Shown: positions 36,625-46,603 of the stretch, one piece after another
How the letters are laid out: every line of letters begins with the position of its first letter
How positions within the stretch are numbered: position 1 is the stretch's first letter
From: Massilia agrisoli
GTDB taxonomy: Bacteria; Pseudomonadota; Gammaproteobacteria; Burkholderiales; Burkholderiaceae_D
Direction of reading: 5' to 3'
Assembly: GCF_020831365.1 (NCBI RefSeq)
Contig: NZ_JAJHPV010000014.1
Coordinates: forward strand, 62,001 to 126,000
Length of the DNA stretch: 64,000 nt
Program-made: the position numbers and the translations under genes
The notes under the pieces: generated by a model
Seen by the model: the letters and a program-made list of their open reading frames with translations, nothing else
What the model was told of the DNA's origin: nothing
The model's database searches: none

Positions 36625-37596
36625 TTAGCCTTCGTCCTTCCAGCGGCGCAGGCGCATCGCTGCGAAGATCATCAAGCCACCTACGAGGACGCCGATCCAG
36701 ACGCTCGGTGCGGCCAGCGTCGTCCACGACTGCGCAAAGACGTTACCGAAGCTCATCGTGCGGCCAGCGGTCAGCAGCTCAGGCTGAACCTGTTCGAAGC
36801 CGAACCATGCGCCAGGCAGCAGGCCAAGCAGGCCGCGGGCGACCACGTTCTGGATGAACCAGTCGGCATTCATCCCCGTGCCAAGCAGCTTCTCAGCCCA
36901 TTTGACGATGATGATCGCGATGACCGGCGTACCGACCGCCCACAGGAAAACCTTCGATTTCGCCCAGGCCGACACCATCAGCAGCCAGCCGACTGTCGGC
37001 AGCGCCCACAGCGCATACACCGGCAGCATCCCGAGCACCTGCAGCGGCGCCAGGTAGACCTGCGGGGAAGACAAGACCGCACCGAACAGGTTGATGCCGT
37101 TGAAGCCCATCGCAGCGCAGGTGATCAGCAGGATCAGTACCGACGCGAAGCTGGCGACGCCAATCGTGATCAGCGGGGCGACGATCAGGGCGGTCGCGAC
37201 CTTCGACAGCACGGTCTGCTGGTCCGACACCGGCAGCGATTTCCAGAACAGGATGCTGCGGTCGCGGCGTTCCTCGAACATCGCGCTCAGGCAGTAGAAG
37301 AAGACCACCACACTCAGCATGATGTAGAGCGGCGCGGCTGCGGCCATGTACCCGGTCGACATCGCGTTGACAAACATCTCCTGGTCCTGCGGCGACAAGC
37401 TGTTGAACGCCATCGTCATGTTGGCCTCGCGGCCGTTGATGGTGATCTCGCCGCCAAACTTGCCCATGCTGATGGCGTACATGATGGTGCCCCCGATGAA
37501 CAGCACGATCGCGCCGGCGACCACGATCGGCGCCCAGAAGATCGCGCCTTTATGTTCCCAGAACTCGCGCTGGACCAGCCATTTCATCGTTTTCAT
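36625..37596 (-). CDS. ABC-2 type transporter permease
   Basis: 323 residues with about seven hydrophobic segments and a large extracytoplasmic loop between the first two (GKFGGEITINGREANMTMAF). The N terminus MKTMKWLVQREFWEHKGAIF and the ERRDRSILFWKSLPVSD loop are typical of ABC-2 permeases of the YtrC/BcrB kind, where the latter loop contacts the ATPase. It starts within the stop of the ATPase gene (ATGA) and is the last gene of the GntR-ATPase-permease operon. The substrate is unknown; such systems often answer cell-envelope antibiotics. Confidence 0.88.
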   Translation of the reverse strand: MKTMKWLVQREFWEHKGAIFWAPIVVAGAIVLFIGGTIMYAISMGKFGGEITINGREANMTMAFNSLSPQDQEMFVNAMSTGYMAAAAPLYIMLSVVVFFYCLSAMFEERRDRSILFWKSLPVSDQQTVLSKVATALIVAPLITIGVASFASVLILLITCAAMGFNGINLFGAVLSSPQVYLAPLQVLGMLPVYALWALPTVGWLLMVSAWAKSKVFLWAVGTPVIAIIIVKWAEKLLGTGMNADWFIQNVVARGLLGLLPGAWFGFEQVQPELLTAGRTMSFGNVFAQSWTTLAAPSVWIGVLVGGLMIFAAMRLRRWKDEG

Positions 37597-38450
37597 GCGT
37601 AGCTTCCTTTCATGGTCGCTACGAACAGGTCGGCGACGCTTGGGTTACGGGTTTCACCGAGGGCGGCGAGCTGCTGGCGCGGCACGCCGTCGAACAGCAT
37701 CACCGACTTGCCGAACACGGTGCGCTGGTCGATCGGCTGCAGCGCGTTGGCCGCATTGAGCTTGTCGCCGGGGACCATCACTTCGGTATAGCGCTCGCCA
37801 ACTTCGTCCATCGACGCTGCCAGCACGATCTTCCCTTCGCGGATGAACATCAGGTCGGTCAGGATGTGCTCGACTTCTTCCACCTGGTGCGTCGTGATGA
37901 CGATCGTCTTGTGCTCGTCGAAGTAATCTTCCAGCAGGTTCTGGTAGAACTGCTTGCGGTACATGATGTCCAGGCCCAGGGTCGGCTCATCGAGCACCAG
38001 CAGCTTGGCGTCGATCGCCATCACCAGCGCCAGGTGCAGCTGGACGATCATCCCTTTCGACATGGATTTGACCTTCATGTCGGGCGTCAGCTTGGTGGCG
38101 GCGATGTAGCGTTCGGCCTTCTCGCGGTTGAAGCGCGGGTGCACGCCTTCCACAAAGTCGATCGCTTCGCGCACTCGCAGCCACTTCGGCAGGATCGCCA
38201 CGTCGGCGATGAAGCACACGTCCTGCATCAGTTCATCGCGCTGGGTGCGCGGGTCGAGGCCGAGGACCGACAGCTGGCCTTCGAACGGCACCAGGCCCAG
38301 CGCCGCCTTCAGGGTGGTGGTTTTGCCTGAGCCGTTAGGGCCGATCAGGCCGACGATGCGGCCGGCTGGAATGTCGAAGCTGATGTCATCGACCGCCACC
38401 CGCTTGCCGTAGCGCTTGGTCATGCCGCGCGCCGACATCACGGCAGTCAT
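37593..38450 (-). CDS. ABC transporter ATP-binding protein (YtrB-like)
   Basis: 285 residues from the ATG ending at 38450, behind GGAGG and overlapping the GntR stop; a longer frame to 38534 lies within that gene. Walker A GPNGSGKTTT, Walker B LLVLDEPTLGLD, H-loop VITTHQVEEV. The usual LSGGQ signature is replaced by MSKGM in VKSMSKGMIVQLHLAL, as in many ABC-2 exporters. It powers the permease encoded next. About 70 residues after the core form a C-terminal extension. Confidence 0.93.
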   Translation of the reverse strand: MTAVMSARGMTKRYGKRVAVDDISFDIPAGRIVGLIGPNGSGKTTTLKAALGLVPFEGQLSVLGLDPRTQRDELMQDVCFIADVAILPKWLRVREAIDFVEGVHPRFNREKAERYIAATKLTPDMKVKSMSKGMIVQLHLALVMAIDAKLLVLDEPTLGLDIMYRKQFYQNLLEDYFDEHKTIVITTHQVEEVEHILTDLMFIREGKIVLAASMDEVGERYTEVMVPGDKLNAANALQPIDQRTVFGKSVMLFDGVPRQQLAALGETRNPSVADLFVATMKGSYA

Positions 38451-38815
38451 GCCGCACCTCCCGGCGCTGTTGGCAGCAGCAACTGCTCCAGGTTCAGGCC
38501 AAGGCGGCGGATGCGCTCGACCATGGCTGGCCATTCTTCGCTCAGGAAGCGTTCACGCTCGCTGGCGAGCAGTTTTTCACTTGCACCTTCGGTAACGTAC
38601 ATGCCAATTCCCCTTCTTTTTTCTACTAGGTTATCGTCCACCAGTTCCTGGTATGCCTTCGAAACGGTGATTGGGTTGAGCTGGTATTCCGCGGCGATCT
38701 GGCGCACGGAGGGCAGGGCGTCGCCAGCCTTGAGGACGCCGTCAAGCATCATGCCGACGACCCGCTCCTTGAGCTGGCGGTAGATAGGTGTGTTGTCATT
38801 CCAGCCGATAGTCAT
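38447..38815 (-). CDS. GntR-family regulator, YtrA subfamily
   Basis: 122 residues: N-terminal winged helix (PIYRQLKERVVGMMLDGVLK, GDALPSVRQIAAEYQLNPIT, VSKAYQELVDDNLVEKRRGIG) and only a 45-residue helical tail for dimerisation, which defines the YtrA subfamily. Start behind AAGGAGAG. These repressors control their own ABC transporter operon, and here the three genes overlap one another. A consensus promoter with an overlapping palindrome lies upstream at 38896-38929. Confidence 0.93.
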   Translation of the reverse strand: MTIGWNDNTPIYRQLKERVVGMMLDGVLKAGDALPSVRQIAAEYQLNPITVSKAYQELVDDNLVEKRRGIGMYVTEGASEKLLASERERFLSEEWPAMVERIRRLGLNLEQLLLPTAPGGAA

Positions 38816-38895
38816 TGCCGACTCTCCTTGGTGGGGTTGCAGCTTGGTGAACCATGATTCCTCCAGTGCTGAGGTGTTGTGATTAAGTGGTGTTG

Positions 38896-38929
38896 TAGTG
38901 AACTATAACACTAGAAAAAAGCTTGTCAA
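38896..38929 (-). promoter_or_regulatory. Promoter and overlapping operator of the GntR-ABC operon
   Basis: Reading leftward: TTGACA at 38929-38924, 16-base spacer, TATAGT at 38907-38902. The inverted repeat TAGTG-N8-CACTA spans 38896-38913 and covers the -10. This is the expected layout for autorepression by the YtrA-type regulator encoded 80 bases downstream. Confidence 0.72.
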
Positions 38930-38959
38930 CTTATTTTTGAACAGGAGGAATGCGCAAAT

Positions 38960-39036
38960 TCGGCGGATGACGCTTCGCTCTTCCGCCCTACGGTCCACGA
39001 TCACGTAGGGCGGAAGAGCGCAGCGTCATCCGCCGA
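38960..39036. repeat. 33-base inverted repeat between operons
   Basis: The arms 38960-38992 and 39004-39036 (core GGCGGATGACGCT and CTCTTCCGCCCTACG) pair with a single mismatch around an 11-base centre. Short dispersed sequences of this GGCGGATGACGC type are known between genes in several proteobacteria. It lies just beyond the fbpC-like stop codon and could work as a terminator or mRNA-stabilising hairpin. Confidence 0.85.
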
Positions 39037-39057
39037 TTGCTGTCTGTGACCTCGCGA

Positions 39058-40107
<1,050 letters not shown>

Positions 40108-40133
40108 GGCGGGTCCGGTGTTGGCGAGTAATC

Positions 40134-40152
40134 AATTATAATTCTCATTTTC
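40134..40152. promoter_or_regulatory. Putative Fur box between fbpC and fbpB
   Basis: AATTATAATTCTCATTTTC matches 13 of 19 bases of the Fur consensus (GATAATGATAATCATTATC). It sits in the 79-base spacer between the divergent ATPase and permease genes, where it could repress both in iron-replete cells. Confidence 0.6.
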
Positions 40153-40186
40153 AGGATTGACCTTGCACACACCTGGGCTTTTCAAC

Positions 40187-41833
40187 ATGAAGCGTCACAT
40201 GCGCCGCGGATTTCCGGCGCTGGTTGTCGCTGCCATGCTCGTTGCCGCGCTGATCGCGGTGCCGATCCTGAGCGTCACCGCCAACCTGCTGCTGGCAGGC
40301 GCCGGGGACACGTGGAGCCACCTGGCGTCTACTGTCCTTCCCGATTACATCGTCAATACCCTGATCCTGTGCGCCGGCGTCGGCATCGGCGTGATCGTGG
40401 TGGGCGTATCGACCGCCTGGCTGGTCAGCATCCACGATTTTCCGGGGCGCCGCATTTTCGAATGGGCGCTGGTGCTGCCGCTGGCCGTGCCGGCCTACGT
40501 GATGGCGTATGCCTACACCGACCTGCTGCAGTTTGTCGGGCCCGTGCAAACATGGCTGCGCGAGACCTTCGAGCTCGTTCCCGGCCAGTACTGGTTCCCC
40601 GACATCCGTACCGTTGGCGGCGCCTGCCTGGTGTTCGTGTTCGTGCTTTACCCGTATGTCTACCTGCTGGCGCGCGCCGCCTTCCTTGAGCGTGCAAGCG
40701 GCATGCTCGAAGCAGGGCGCTCGCTCGGGCTCGGGCCGTGGGCGAACTTCTTCCGCGTTTCCCTGCCGCTGGCGCGGCCTGCGATTGCGGCCGGCGCCGC
40801 GCTGGCGCTGATGGAGACACTGGCCGACTTCGGCGCGGTCACCTATTTCGGCGTGCCGACTTTCACCAGCGGTATCTACCGCGCGTGGTTCTCGCTGGGC
40901 GACCGCGTTGCGGCGGCCCAGCTGGCGGCACTGCTGCTCGGGTTTGTGGCGATGGTGCTGTTCTTCGAACGGCTGTCGCGCGGGCGCGCGCGCTTCCATA
41001 ACACGACTGGACGCAACCGGCCGATGCCGGGCTACCGGCTGCATGGCATGCGGGCGGCAGGCGCCGTGCTTGTGTGCCTGCTGCCGCTTGCGCTCGGATT
41101 CCTGATTCCCGGCGGCGCCTTGCTGCATATGGCGCTGTCCGAGGGCGATGCGCAGTTTGGCGAACGCTTCATCCAGCTGTCGCGCAACAGCTTCGTGCTG
41201 GCGGCGGTAACCGCATTTGCGGCGGTGGTGGTGGCCGTGCTGCTGGCCTATTCGGCGCGCCTGACCGGCGCCTTGCTGCCGAAGGTGATCAACCGCTTTG
41301 TCGGCCTTGGCTATGCGGTGCCGGGATCGGTGATCGCGGTCGGGATTCTGATTCCGGTGACGCGGCTCGATACATGGCTGTCCGGACAGGTGCAGGCCCT
41401 GACCGGGTACGCGCCGGGCTTGCTGCTGACCGGCGGCATAGGAGCGCTGGTGTATGCGTATCTGGTGCGTTTCCTGGCGGTGTCGCTGCAGACCGTGGAG
41501 ACCAGCCTGGCGAAGATCACGCCGACCATGGACGATGCCTCGCGCTCGCTCGGTTTCGGGCACGCGGCCACGCTGCGCAAGATTCACCTGCCGCTGCTGC
41601 GCGGGAGCTTGCTGACTGCGGGGCTGCTGGTGTTTGTGGATGTGATGAAGGAGCTGCCGGCCACATTGGTCATGCGGCCGTTTAACTTCGATACGCTGGC
41701 CACGCAGGCCTTTACGCTGGCGTCGGACGAGCGCCTGGCGGAGGCGTCGACGGCGGCCCTGGCCATTGTCGGGGTGGGCGTGCTGCCGCTGGTCCTGATG
41801 TCGTGGCAGATCGCGCGGAGCAGGAAAACTTAG
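40187..41833 (+). CDS. fbpB: Ferric iron ABC transporter permease (FbpB-like, fused two-half type)
   Basis: 548 residues from the ATG at 40187 (an ATG at 40199 is also possible). Two homologous halves of about six membrane helices each with the EAA-type loops ERASGMLEAGRSLGLGPWAN and DDASRSLGFGHAATLRKIHL, as in fused FbpB/SfuB permeases. It forms the channel for Fe3+ handed over by FbpA. The last codon runs into a bidirectional terminator shared with the convergent fbpA gene. Confidence 0.93.
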   Translation: MKRHMRRGFPALVVAAMLVAALIAVPILSVTANLLLAGAGDTWSHLASTVLPDYIVNTLILCAGVGIGVIVVGVSTAWLVSIHDFPGRRIFEWALVLPLAVPAYVMAYAYTDLLQFVGPVQTWLRETFELVPGQYWFPDIRTVGGACLVFVFVLYPYVYLLARAAFLERASGMLEAGRSLGLGPWANFFRVSLPLARPAIAAGAALALMETLADFGAVTYFGVPTFTSGIYRAWFSLGDRVAAAQLAALLLGFVAMVLFFERLSRGRARFHNTTGRNRPMPGYRLHGMRAAGAVLVCLLPLALGFLIPGGALLHMALSEGDAQFGERFIQLSRNSFVLAAVTAFAAVVVAVLLAYSARLTGALLPKVINRFVGLGYAVPGSVIAVGILIPVTRLDTWLSGQVQALTGYAPGLLLTGGIGALVYAYLVRFLAVSLQTVETSLAKITPTMDDASRSLGFGHAATLRKIHLPLLRGSLLTAGLLVFVDVMKELPATLVMRPFNFDTLATQAFTLASDERLAEASTAALAIVGVGVLPLVLMSWQIARSRKT

Positions 41834-41874
41834 GGCGGATAAGCGGGGGCGCCGAGCCTCCGCTTATCCGCCCT
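41832..41874. terminator. Bidirectional terminator between fbpB and fbpA
   Basis: AGGGCGGATAAGCGG (41832-41846) pairs perfectly with CCGCTTATCCGCCCT (41860-41874), a 15-base stem. The stem begins within the fbpB stop codon. Neither side has a long T run, but its place between convergent genes supports terminator function. Confidence 0.75.
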
Positions 41875-41894
41875 GGGTAAAACCGCGGCGGTTT

Positions 41895-42914
41895 TTACTT
41901 CCAGCCGGCCCGGTCAAAGATCTTCTGCACCGCGGCCTGGTTCTTCGCCAGCTTGCCGACGTGGATCGTGTCTGCCTTGAACGCGCCCATCGCTTCCAGC
42001 CCCGGATTTTTTACCTTCACGTTCGGCACGACCGGCCACTCGTTATTCCCGTCCGCGAAGTAGACCTGCGCCTGGTCCGACGCCAGGTATTCAAGGAACT
42101 TGATCGCTGCTTCCTTGTGCGGAGCGTGCTTCAGGATGCCGCCGCCCGACACATTGATATGCGCGCCAGTGCTCTTCTGGTTCGGCCACACGACGCCGAA
42201 ATTGGCGGCGATCTTTTTATCCTCTGGCTTCTCGGAGCGCAGCATGCGCGCGACGTAGTAGCTGTTGGCCAGCGCCACGCCGCATTCACCGGCAGCGACG
42301 GATTTGATCTGGTCGGTGTCGCCGCCCTTCGGCGAGCGCGCGAAGTTGGCCACCAGGCCCTTGGCCCAGGCCTCGGTCTTCTCGGCGCCGATATGTTCAA
42401 TCAGTGCTGCGCCCAGCGACAGGTTGTATGGATGCGATCCGGACCGCACGCATACCTTGCCCTTTAACTTTGGATTGGCGAGGTCCTCGTAAGTCTGCAC
42501 ATCGGCCGGATTCACCGTGGCCTTGTTGTAGACGATTACCCGCGCACGCGTCGAAAAAGCGATCCAGTCCTCGGTACGCAGGTGTGCTGGGATGCGCGAT
42601 TCTAGCGCTTTCGATTTCCACGGCGTGAACAGCTGCAGTTCGTCTGCCTTTGCCAGGCGCGCCGCGTCCACCGTGATGAACACATCGGCCGGGCTGTTGG
42701 CGCCTTCGGTCTTGATCCGTTCCAGCAGTTCGTTTTCGCCCGCTTCGATGCGGTTGATCTTGATGCCGGTCTGCTTGGTGAAGTTCGAGTACAGCGCTTC
42801 GTCAGTCTGGTAGTGACGGGCCGAATAGAGGTTGAGTTCGTTTTGCTGTGCGAAGGCTGCGTTTGCGCTGGCCGCAAAGAGGGCGGCGATGGCGCCGAGT
42901 CGGAACATGTTCAT
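41895..42914 (-). CDS. fbpA: Ferric iron ABC transporter substrate-binding protein (FbpA-like)
   Basis: 339 residues with signal peptide cleaved near AAFAQQ (residue 22). The mature start NELNLYSARHYQTDEALYSN, the IEAGENELLERIKTEG segment and the iron-binding Tyr pair in NSYYVARML are typical of FbpA/FutA-type periplasmic Fe3+-binding proteins. It is transcribed alone toward fbpB, with a perfect 7-1-7 Fur box upstream. Together with FbpB and FbpC encoded next door it forms a ferric iron importer. Confidence 0.94.
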   Translation of the reverse strand: MNMFRLGAIAALFAASANAAFAQQNELNLYSARHYQTDEALYSNFTKQTGIKINRIEAGENELLERIKTEGANSPADVFITVDAARLAKADELQLFTPWKSKALESRIPAHLRTEDWIAFSTRARVIVYNKATVNPADVQTYEDLANPKLKGKVCVRSGSHPYNLSLGAALIEHIGAEKTEAWAKGLVANFARSPKGGDTDQIKSVAAGECGVALANSYYVARMLRSEKPEDKKIAANFGVVWPNQKSTGAHINVSGGGILKHAPHKEAAIKFLEYLASDQAQVYFADGNNEWPVVPNVKVKNPGLEAMGAFKADTIHVGKLAKNQAAVQKIFDRAGWK

Positions 42915-42955
42915 GGCTAACCCTGATGGATGAAGTATCGAACCTCAATGATAAA

Positions 42956-42970
42956 TGATAATCATTATCA
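42956..42970. promoter_or_regulatory. Fur box of fbpA
   Basis: TGATAATCATTATCA is a perfect 7-1-7 Fur motif (TGATAAT-N-ATTATCA), 42 bases ahead of the fbpA start codon. Confidence 0.92.
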
Positions 42971-42987
42971 TCGCACGGGGTTTTTGA

Positions 42988-43746
42988 TCAATCCAGGGGC
43001 TTGCCGTCCAGTCCGTGACGCCTGATCGCGCCTTCGCTATCGATGGAAATCCAGCCTCCGCGCGGCGGTTCGGCGTCCACTTCCCAGTCCGGCAGCACGA
43101 AGCGGCGGCGCTGGCCTTGCTGGTGCAGGGCGGGGCGGTGGGTGTGGCCGTGGATGATGACGTTGCTGCCAGTGCGGTCGAACAAGTCGCTCACGGCATC
43201 GGGCGTGACATCCATGATCTCGTACGACTTGGCGCCTTGCGCTTCGCGGCTGCCTTCGCGAAGGCCCGCGATGATGGCTTTGCGCTGCGCCAGCGGCATT
43301 GCGAGGAACTGCTGTTGCCACGCCGGCTGCCTTACCTGGGCGCGGAATTCCATGTATTTGGTGTCCGCCGTGCATTCGGCGTCGCCGTGCACGAGCGTGA
43401 TGCGCTGGCCGCCGATGTCGGTGACATGCGGCTCGGGCAGCAAGGTGAGGCCGGCTGCCTCGGCAAATGCCTGGCCGACCAGGAAGTCGCGGTTGCCCGC
43501 TATCCAATACACGGCAACGCCGGCGTCGCTGACGGCGCGCAGGGCGGCAATGATGGATTGATGGAAGGGGGCGTCGAGGTCGTCGTCGCCGGCCCAGTAC
43601 TCGAACAGATCGCCGAGCAGGTACAGCGATTGCGAGCCCATCGCACGCTCGGCCAAAAAGCGGTGGAACGCTTCGGCGTTGCGAGGGTGCGAGGGCTGCA
43701 GGTGCAGGTCTGAAACGAACAGCGCTAGCGTGCGGGGCATTGTCAT
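42988..43746 (-). CDS. lpxH: UDP-2,3-diacylglucosamine diphosphatase
   Basis: 252 residues (an ATG two codons downstream is equally possible). Calcineurin-type metallophosphatase with DLHL (14-17 region), GDLFEYWAGDD, GNRDFLVG, HGDAECT and HGHTHRP in the expected order, and conserved CTADTKYMEFR. It releases UMP from UDP-2,3-diacylglucosamine in lipid A synthesis at the inner membrane. Located 35 bases downstream of ppiB in the same direction, an arrangement common in betaproteobacteria, so read-through from ppiB is likely. Confidence 0.95.
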   Translation of the reverse strand: MTMPRTLALFVSDLHLQPSHPRNAEAFHRFLAERAMGSQSLYLLGDLFEYWAGDDDLDAPFHQSIIAALRAVSDAGVAVYWIAGNRDFLVGQAFAEAAGLTLLPEPHVTDIGGQRITLVHGDAECTADTKYMEFRAQVRQPAWQQQFLAMPLAQRKAIIAGLREGSREAQGAKSYEIMDVTPDAVSDLFDRTGSNVIIHGHTHRPALHQQGQRRRFVLPDWEVDAEPPRGGWISIDSEGAIRRHGLDGKPLD

Positions 43747-43781
43747 CGCGACGCTGCCCGATTCAAATGCCCGAACCTCAT

Positions 43782-44270
43782 TTAGATGACTTCTACGCTT
43801 TCGATGATGACTGGCTCGACCGGTACGTCCGAGAACATGCCGCTGCGGCTGGTCTTGACCTTCTTGATCTGGTCGACGACTTCCTTGCCTTCGGTAACTT
43901 TGCCGAACACGGCGTAGCCCCAGCCGTCCTGGCCTGGATAGTCGAGGAAGCTGTTGTTGGTGACGTTGATGAAGAACTGCGCCGATGCCGAGTGCGGGTC
44001 GGAGGTGCGGGCCATTGCCAGCGTGTAGGCTTCGTTCTTCAGGCCGTTCTTGGCTTCGTTCTCGACGGTCTGGTCGGCAGGCTTCTGCTTCATGCCTGGC
44101 TCGAAACCGCCGCCCTGGATCATGAAGTTGCCGATAACGCGATGGAAGATCGTGTTGTTGTAGTGGCCCTTCTTGGCGTAGTCGAGGAAGTTGGCAACCG
44201 ATTTCGGTGCTTTTTCCGCGTCGAGTTCGACAGTAATGTTGCCCATGTTGGTCTTGATCAGTACGGCCAT
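43782..44270 (-). CDS. ppiB: Cytoplasmic peptidyl-prolyl cis-trans isomerase B (cyclophilin)
   Basis: 162 residues without signal peptide. Cyclophilin active-site motifs: FHRVIGNFMIQGGGF (catalytic Arg), AMARTSDPHSASAQFFIN and GYAVFGKVTEGKEVVD. It speeds proline isomerisation in folding proteins. About 55% of visible positions match its upstream neighbour ppiA by eye, so the two are paralogues by tandem duplication. Start behind CAGGAAAAAC. Confidence 0.96.
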   Translation of the reverse strand: MAVLIKTNMGNITVELDAEKAPKSVANFLDYAKKGHYNNTIFHRVIGNFMIQGGGFEPGMKQKPADQTVENEAKNGLKNEAYTLAMARTSDPHSASAQFFINVTNNSFLDYPGQDGWGYAVFGKVTEGKEVVDQIKKVKTSRSGMFSDVPVEPVIIESVEVI

Positions 44271-44322
44271 GATGTTTTTCCTGTGAGTTGAATTATTATT
44301 CGGTGAATACTGCGCTGAGGCG

Positions 44323-44922
44323 TTATTTTACAGCCTTGACGACTTTGGCCGATTCGATAACCACCGGAATCACCGGAACGTTCTCGAAGCCTGGCTTGTC
44401 GTCGACCAGCACGCCCTTGATCTTGTCGACCACTTCCTGTCCTTTGACGACCTTGCCGAACACGGCATACCCATTGCCGTCCGAGCCCGGATAGTCGAGT
44501 CCCGTATTGTCGGCCACGTTGATGAAGAACTGCGAGGTGGCCGAATTTGGACGGTCGCCGCGCGCCATCGCCACCGAATAGGTCACGTTCGACAGGCCGT
44601 TCTTCGATTCGAGCGGAATCGCATTGCGGGTGCGCTTGGGCTGCAGCTTGGCGTCGTAGCCGCCGGCCTGGATCATGAAGCCGTCGATCACGCGGTGGAA
44701 GATGGTGCCTTTATAGAAGCCGCTTTTGACATAGCCGAGGAAGTTGGCGACCGACTTAGGCGCTTTTTCCTGGTCCAGCTCAATCACGATTTCGCCCATC
44801 GTGGTTTTGATCGATACCTGCGGCGCCGGTGCGGCCAGCGCGGCGCCGGCGAGCGTGATACCGGCGCAGAACAAGGCAAGGCGCGACAGCAGTGGCGTGC
44901 GGAACATCAGGGTCTTTTGCAT
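44323..44922 (-). CDS. ppiA: Periplasmic peptidyl-prolyl cis-trans isomerase A (cyclophilin)
   Basis: 199 residues from the ATG ending at 44922, placed behind AAGGA; upstream extension to 45108 would hide the signal peptide (cleavage near GAALAAPAP, about residue 30). Cyclophilin motifs FHRVIDGFMIQAGGYD, SQFFINVADN and GYAVFGKVVKGQEVVD are intact. The signal peptide places it in the periplasm, in contrast to ppiB. Divergent from cysS across 283 bases that include a -10-like TATACT at 45034-45039. Confidence 0.94.
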   Translation of the reverse strand: MQKTLMFRTPLLSRLALFCAGITLAGAALAAPAPQVSIKTTMGEIVIELDQEKAPKSVANFLGYVKSGFYKGTIFHRVIDGFMIQAGGYDAKLQPKRTRNAIPLESKNGLSNVTYSVAMARGDRPNSATSQFFINVADNTGLDYPGSDGNGYAVFGKVVKGQEVVDKIKGVLVDDKPGFENVPVIPVVIESAKVVKAVK

Positions 44923-45205
44923 TTTGTTTTCCTTCAGTTGAGGTGCGGGCTGCAGCGGCGCGTGTGGGCTGTCAAGCCTTTCACGGAAAAATAAACCTGC
45001 CCCGGTTGCGGCCAGTCGGTATTTTATCAATGCTATACTTTGCGCAGAACGTCCCATTCTATCAAGAAGAACAATACAGAGGGTACTGACGATCTCGACG
45101 CAAGCCACGTTTTACCGGCGCACGCCCATGCGGTGACTGCGCCCGGTTTCGTTATTGCCCGAACGTCCTGCACTCTCGACAAACAGCACGGTAAAGCAAA
45201 GTCCG

Positions 45206-46603
45206 ATGAGCCAATTAAAGATCTATAACACGCTGGCGCGTGACAAGCAGATTTTCATCCCGATCGAGGCCGGTAAGGTCAACATGTACGTATGCGGCAT
45301 GACGGTCTATGACTACTGCCACATCGGCCACGCGCGGATGATGATGGCCTTCGACGTGATTTATCGCTGGCTCAAGGCCTCCGGTTATGAGGTCAAGTAC
45401 GTACGCAATGTCACCGACATCGACGACAAGATCATCAAGCGCGCAGTGGAAAACGGCGAATCGATTACCCAACTGGTCTCGCGCTTCGAGAAGTTCATGG
45501 ACGAGGATACGACCGCGCTGGGCATCCTGCCGCCCGACGTCGTCCCGCATGCGACCGACTATGTCCCGCAAATGCTGGGCATTATCGAACTGCTCGAACA
45601 AAAAGGCCTGGCATACCAGGGCGAAGACGGCGACGTCAATTACGCCGTCCGCAATTTCCCAGGCTACGGCAAGCTGTCGGGCAAATCGCTCGACGACCTG
45701 CGCGCGGGCGAGCGCGTTGACGTTAACACCGGCAAGCGCGACCCGCTCGACTTCGTGCTGTGGAAGTCGTCGAAGGAATCCGAACCGGACGAAGTGAAAT
45801 GGCCATCGAAATGGGGCAGCGGCCGTCCGGGCTGGCATATCGAATGCTCGGCGATGTCGTGCGCGACGCTCGGCCAGCATTTCGACATCCATGGCGGCGG
45901 CGCCGACCTGCAGTTCCCGCACCACGAAAACGAGATCGCCCAGTCGGAAGGCGCGTTCGGCCAGCCGATGACCAATTACTGGATCCATAACGGCTTCGTG
46001 CGCGTCGATAACGAGAAGATGTCCAAGTCGCTTGGTAACTTCTTCACGATCCGCGATGTGCTGAAAAAGTACGACGCCGAAGTGGTGCGCTTCTTTATCC
46101 TGCGCGCGCATTACCGCAGCCCGCTCAATTATTCCGACGCCCATCTGGACGACGCGCGCATGGCGCTGACGCGCCTCTACACCGCGCTGTCGGATGTCGA
46201 TATCGGTTCGGGCGAATGCATCGTTGATTGGGAAGAGGCGCATGCCGTCCGCTTCCGCGAAGCGATGGATGACGACTTCAATACGCCGCTCGCGGTGGCA
46301 GCGCTGTTTGACCTGGCTTCGGAAGTTAACAAGTCGAAGTCGCCAGCACTGGCTCGCCAGTTCAAGGCGCTTGCCGGCGTGATCGGCCTGCTTGGCCGTA
46401 CTGCGCAGCAGTTCCTGCAGGCTGGCGTGGCGGAAGAGGGCGGCCTGAAGGAAGCTGCCATCGCTGCCATGATCGAGCAACGCGCCGCCGCCAAGAAGGC
46501 GCGCAACTTCGCCGAGTCCGACAAGATCCGCGCCGACTTGCTGGCGGCCGGCATCGTCCTGGAAGACAAGCCGGATGGCACGACCAACTGGCGCCGCGCA
46601 TGA
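45206..46603 (+). CDS. cysS: Cysteinyl-tRNA synthetase
   Basis: 465 residues from the ATG at 45206 ([17 protein letters not shown]); the frame opens at 45155. Class I signatures HIGH in [13 protein letters not shown] and KMSKS in [12 protein letters not shown]; zinc ligands Cys in [11 protein letters not shown], Cys in WHIECSAMS and His in FPHHENE. It charges tRNA-Cys. The stop overlaps the glycosylase start (ATGATG, ATGA), so the two genes are coupled. Confidence 0.98.
   Translation: MSQLKIYNTLARDKQIFIPIEAGKVNMYVCGMTVYDYCHIGHARMMMAFDVIYRWLKASGYEVKYVRNVTDIDDKIIKRAVENGESITQLVSRFEKFMDEDTTALGILPPDVVPHATDYVPQMLGIIELLEQKGLAYQGEDGDVNYAVRNFPGYGKLSGKSLDDLRAGERVDVNTGKRDPLDFVLWKSSKESEPDEVKWPSKWGSGRPGWHIECSAMSCATLGQHFDIHGGGADLQFPHHENEIAQSEGAFGQPMTNYWIHNGFVRVDNEKMSKSLGNFFTIRDVLKKYDAEVVRFFILRAHYRSPLNYSDAHLDDARMALTRLYTALSDVDIGSGECIVDWEEAHAVRFREAMDDDFNTPLAVAALFDLASEVNKSKSPALARQFKALAGVIGLLGRTAQQFLQAGVAEEGGLKEAAIAAMIEQRAAAKKARNFAESDKIRADLLAAGIVLEDKPDGTTNWRRA

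Noticed and set aside
42976-42992. TTGATCAA near the lpxH stop as an FNR site
   Set aside because: The half-sites lack the four-base spacer required for FNR; it is a short chance palindrome.
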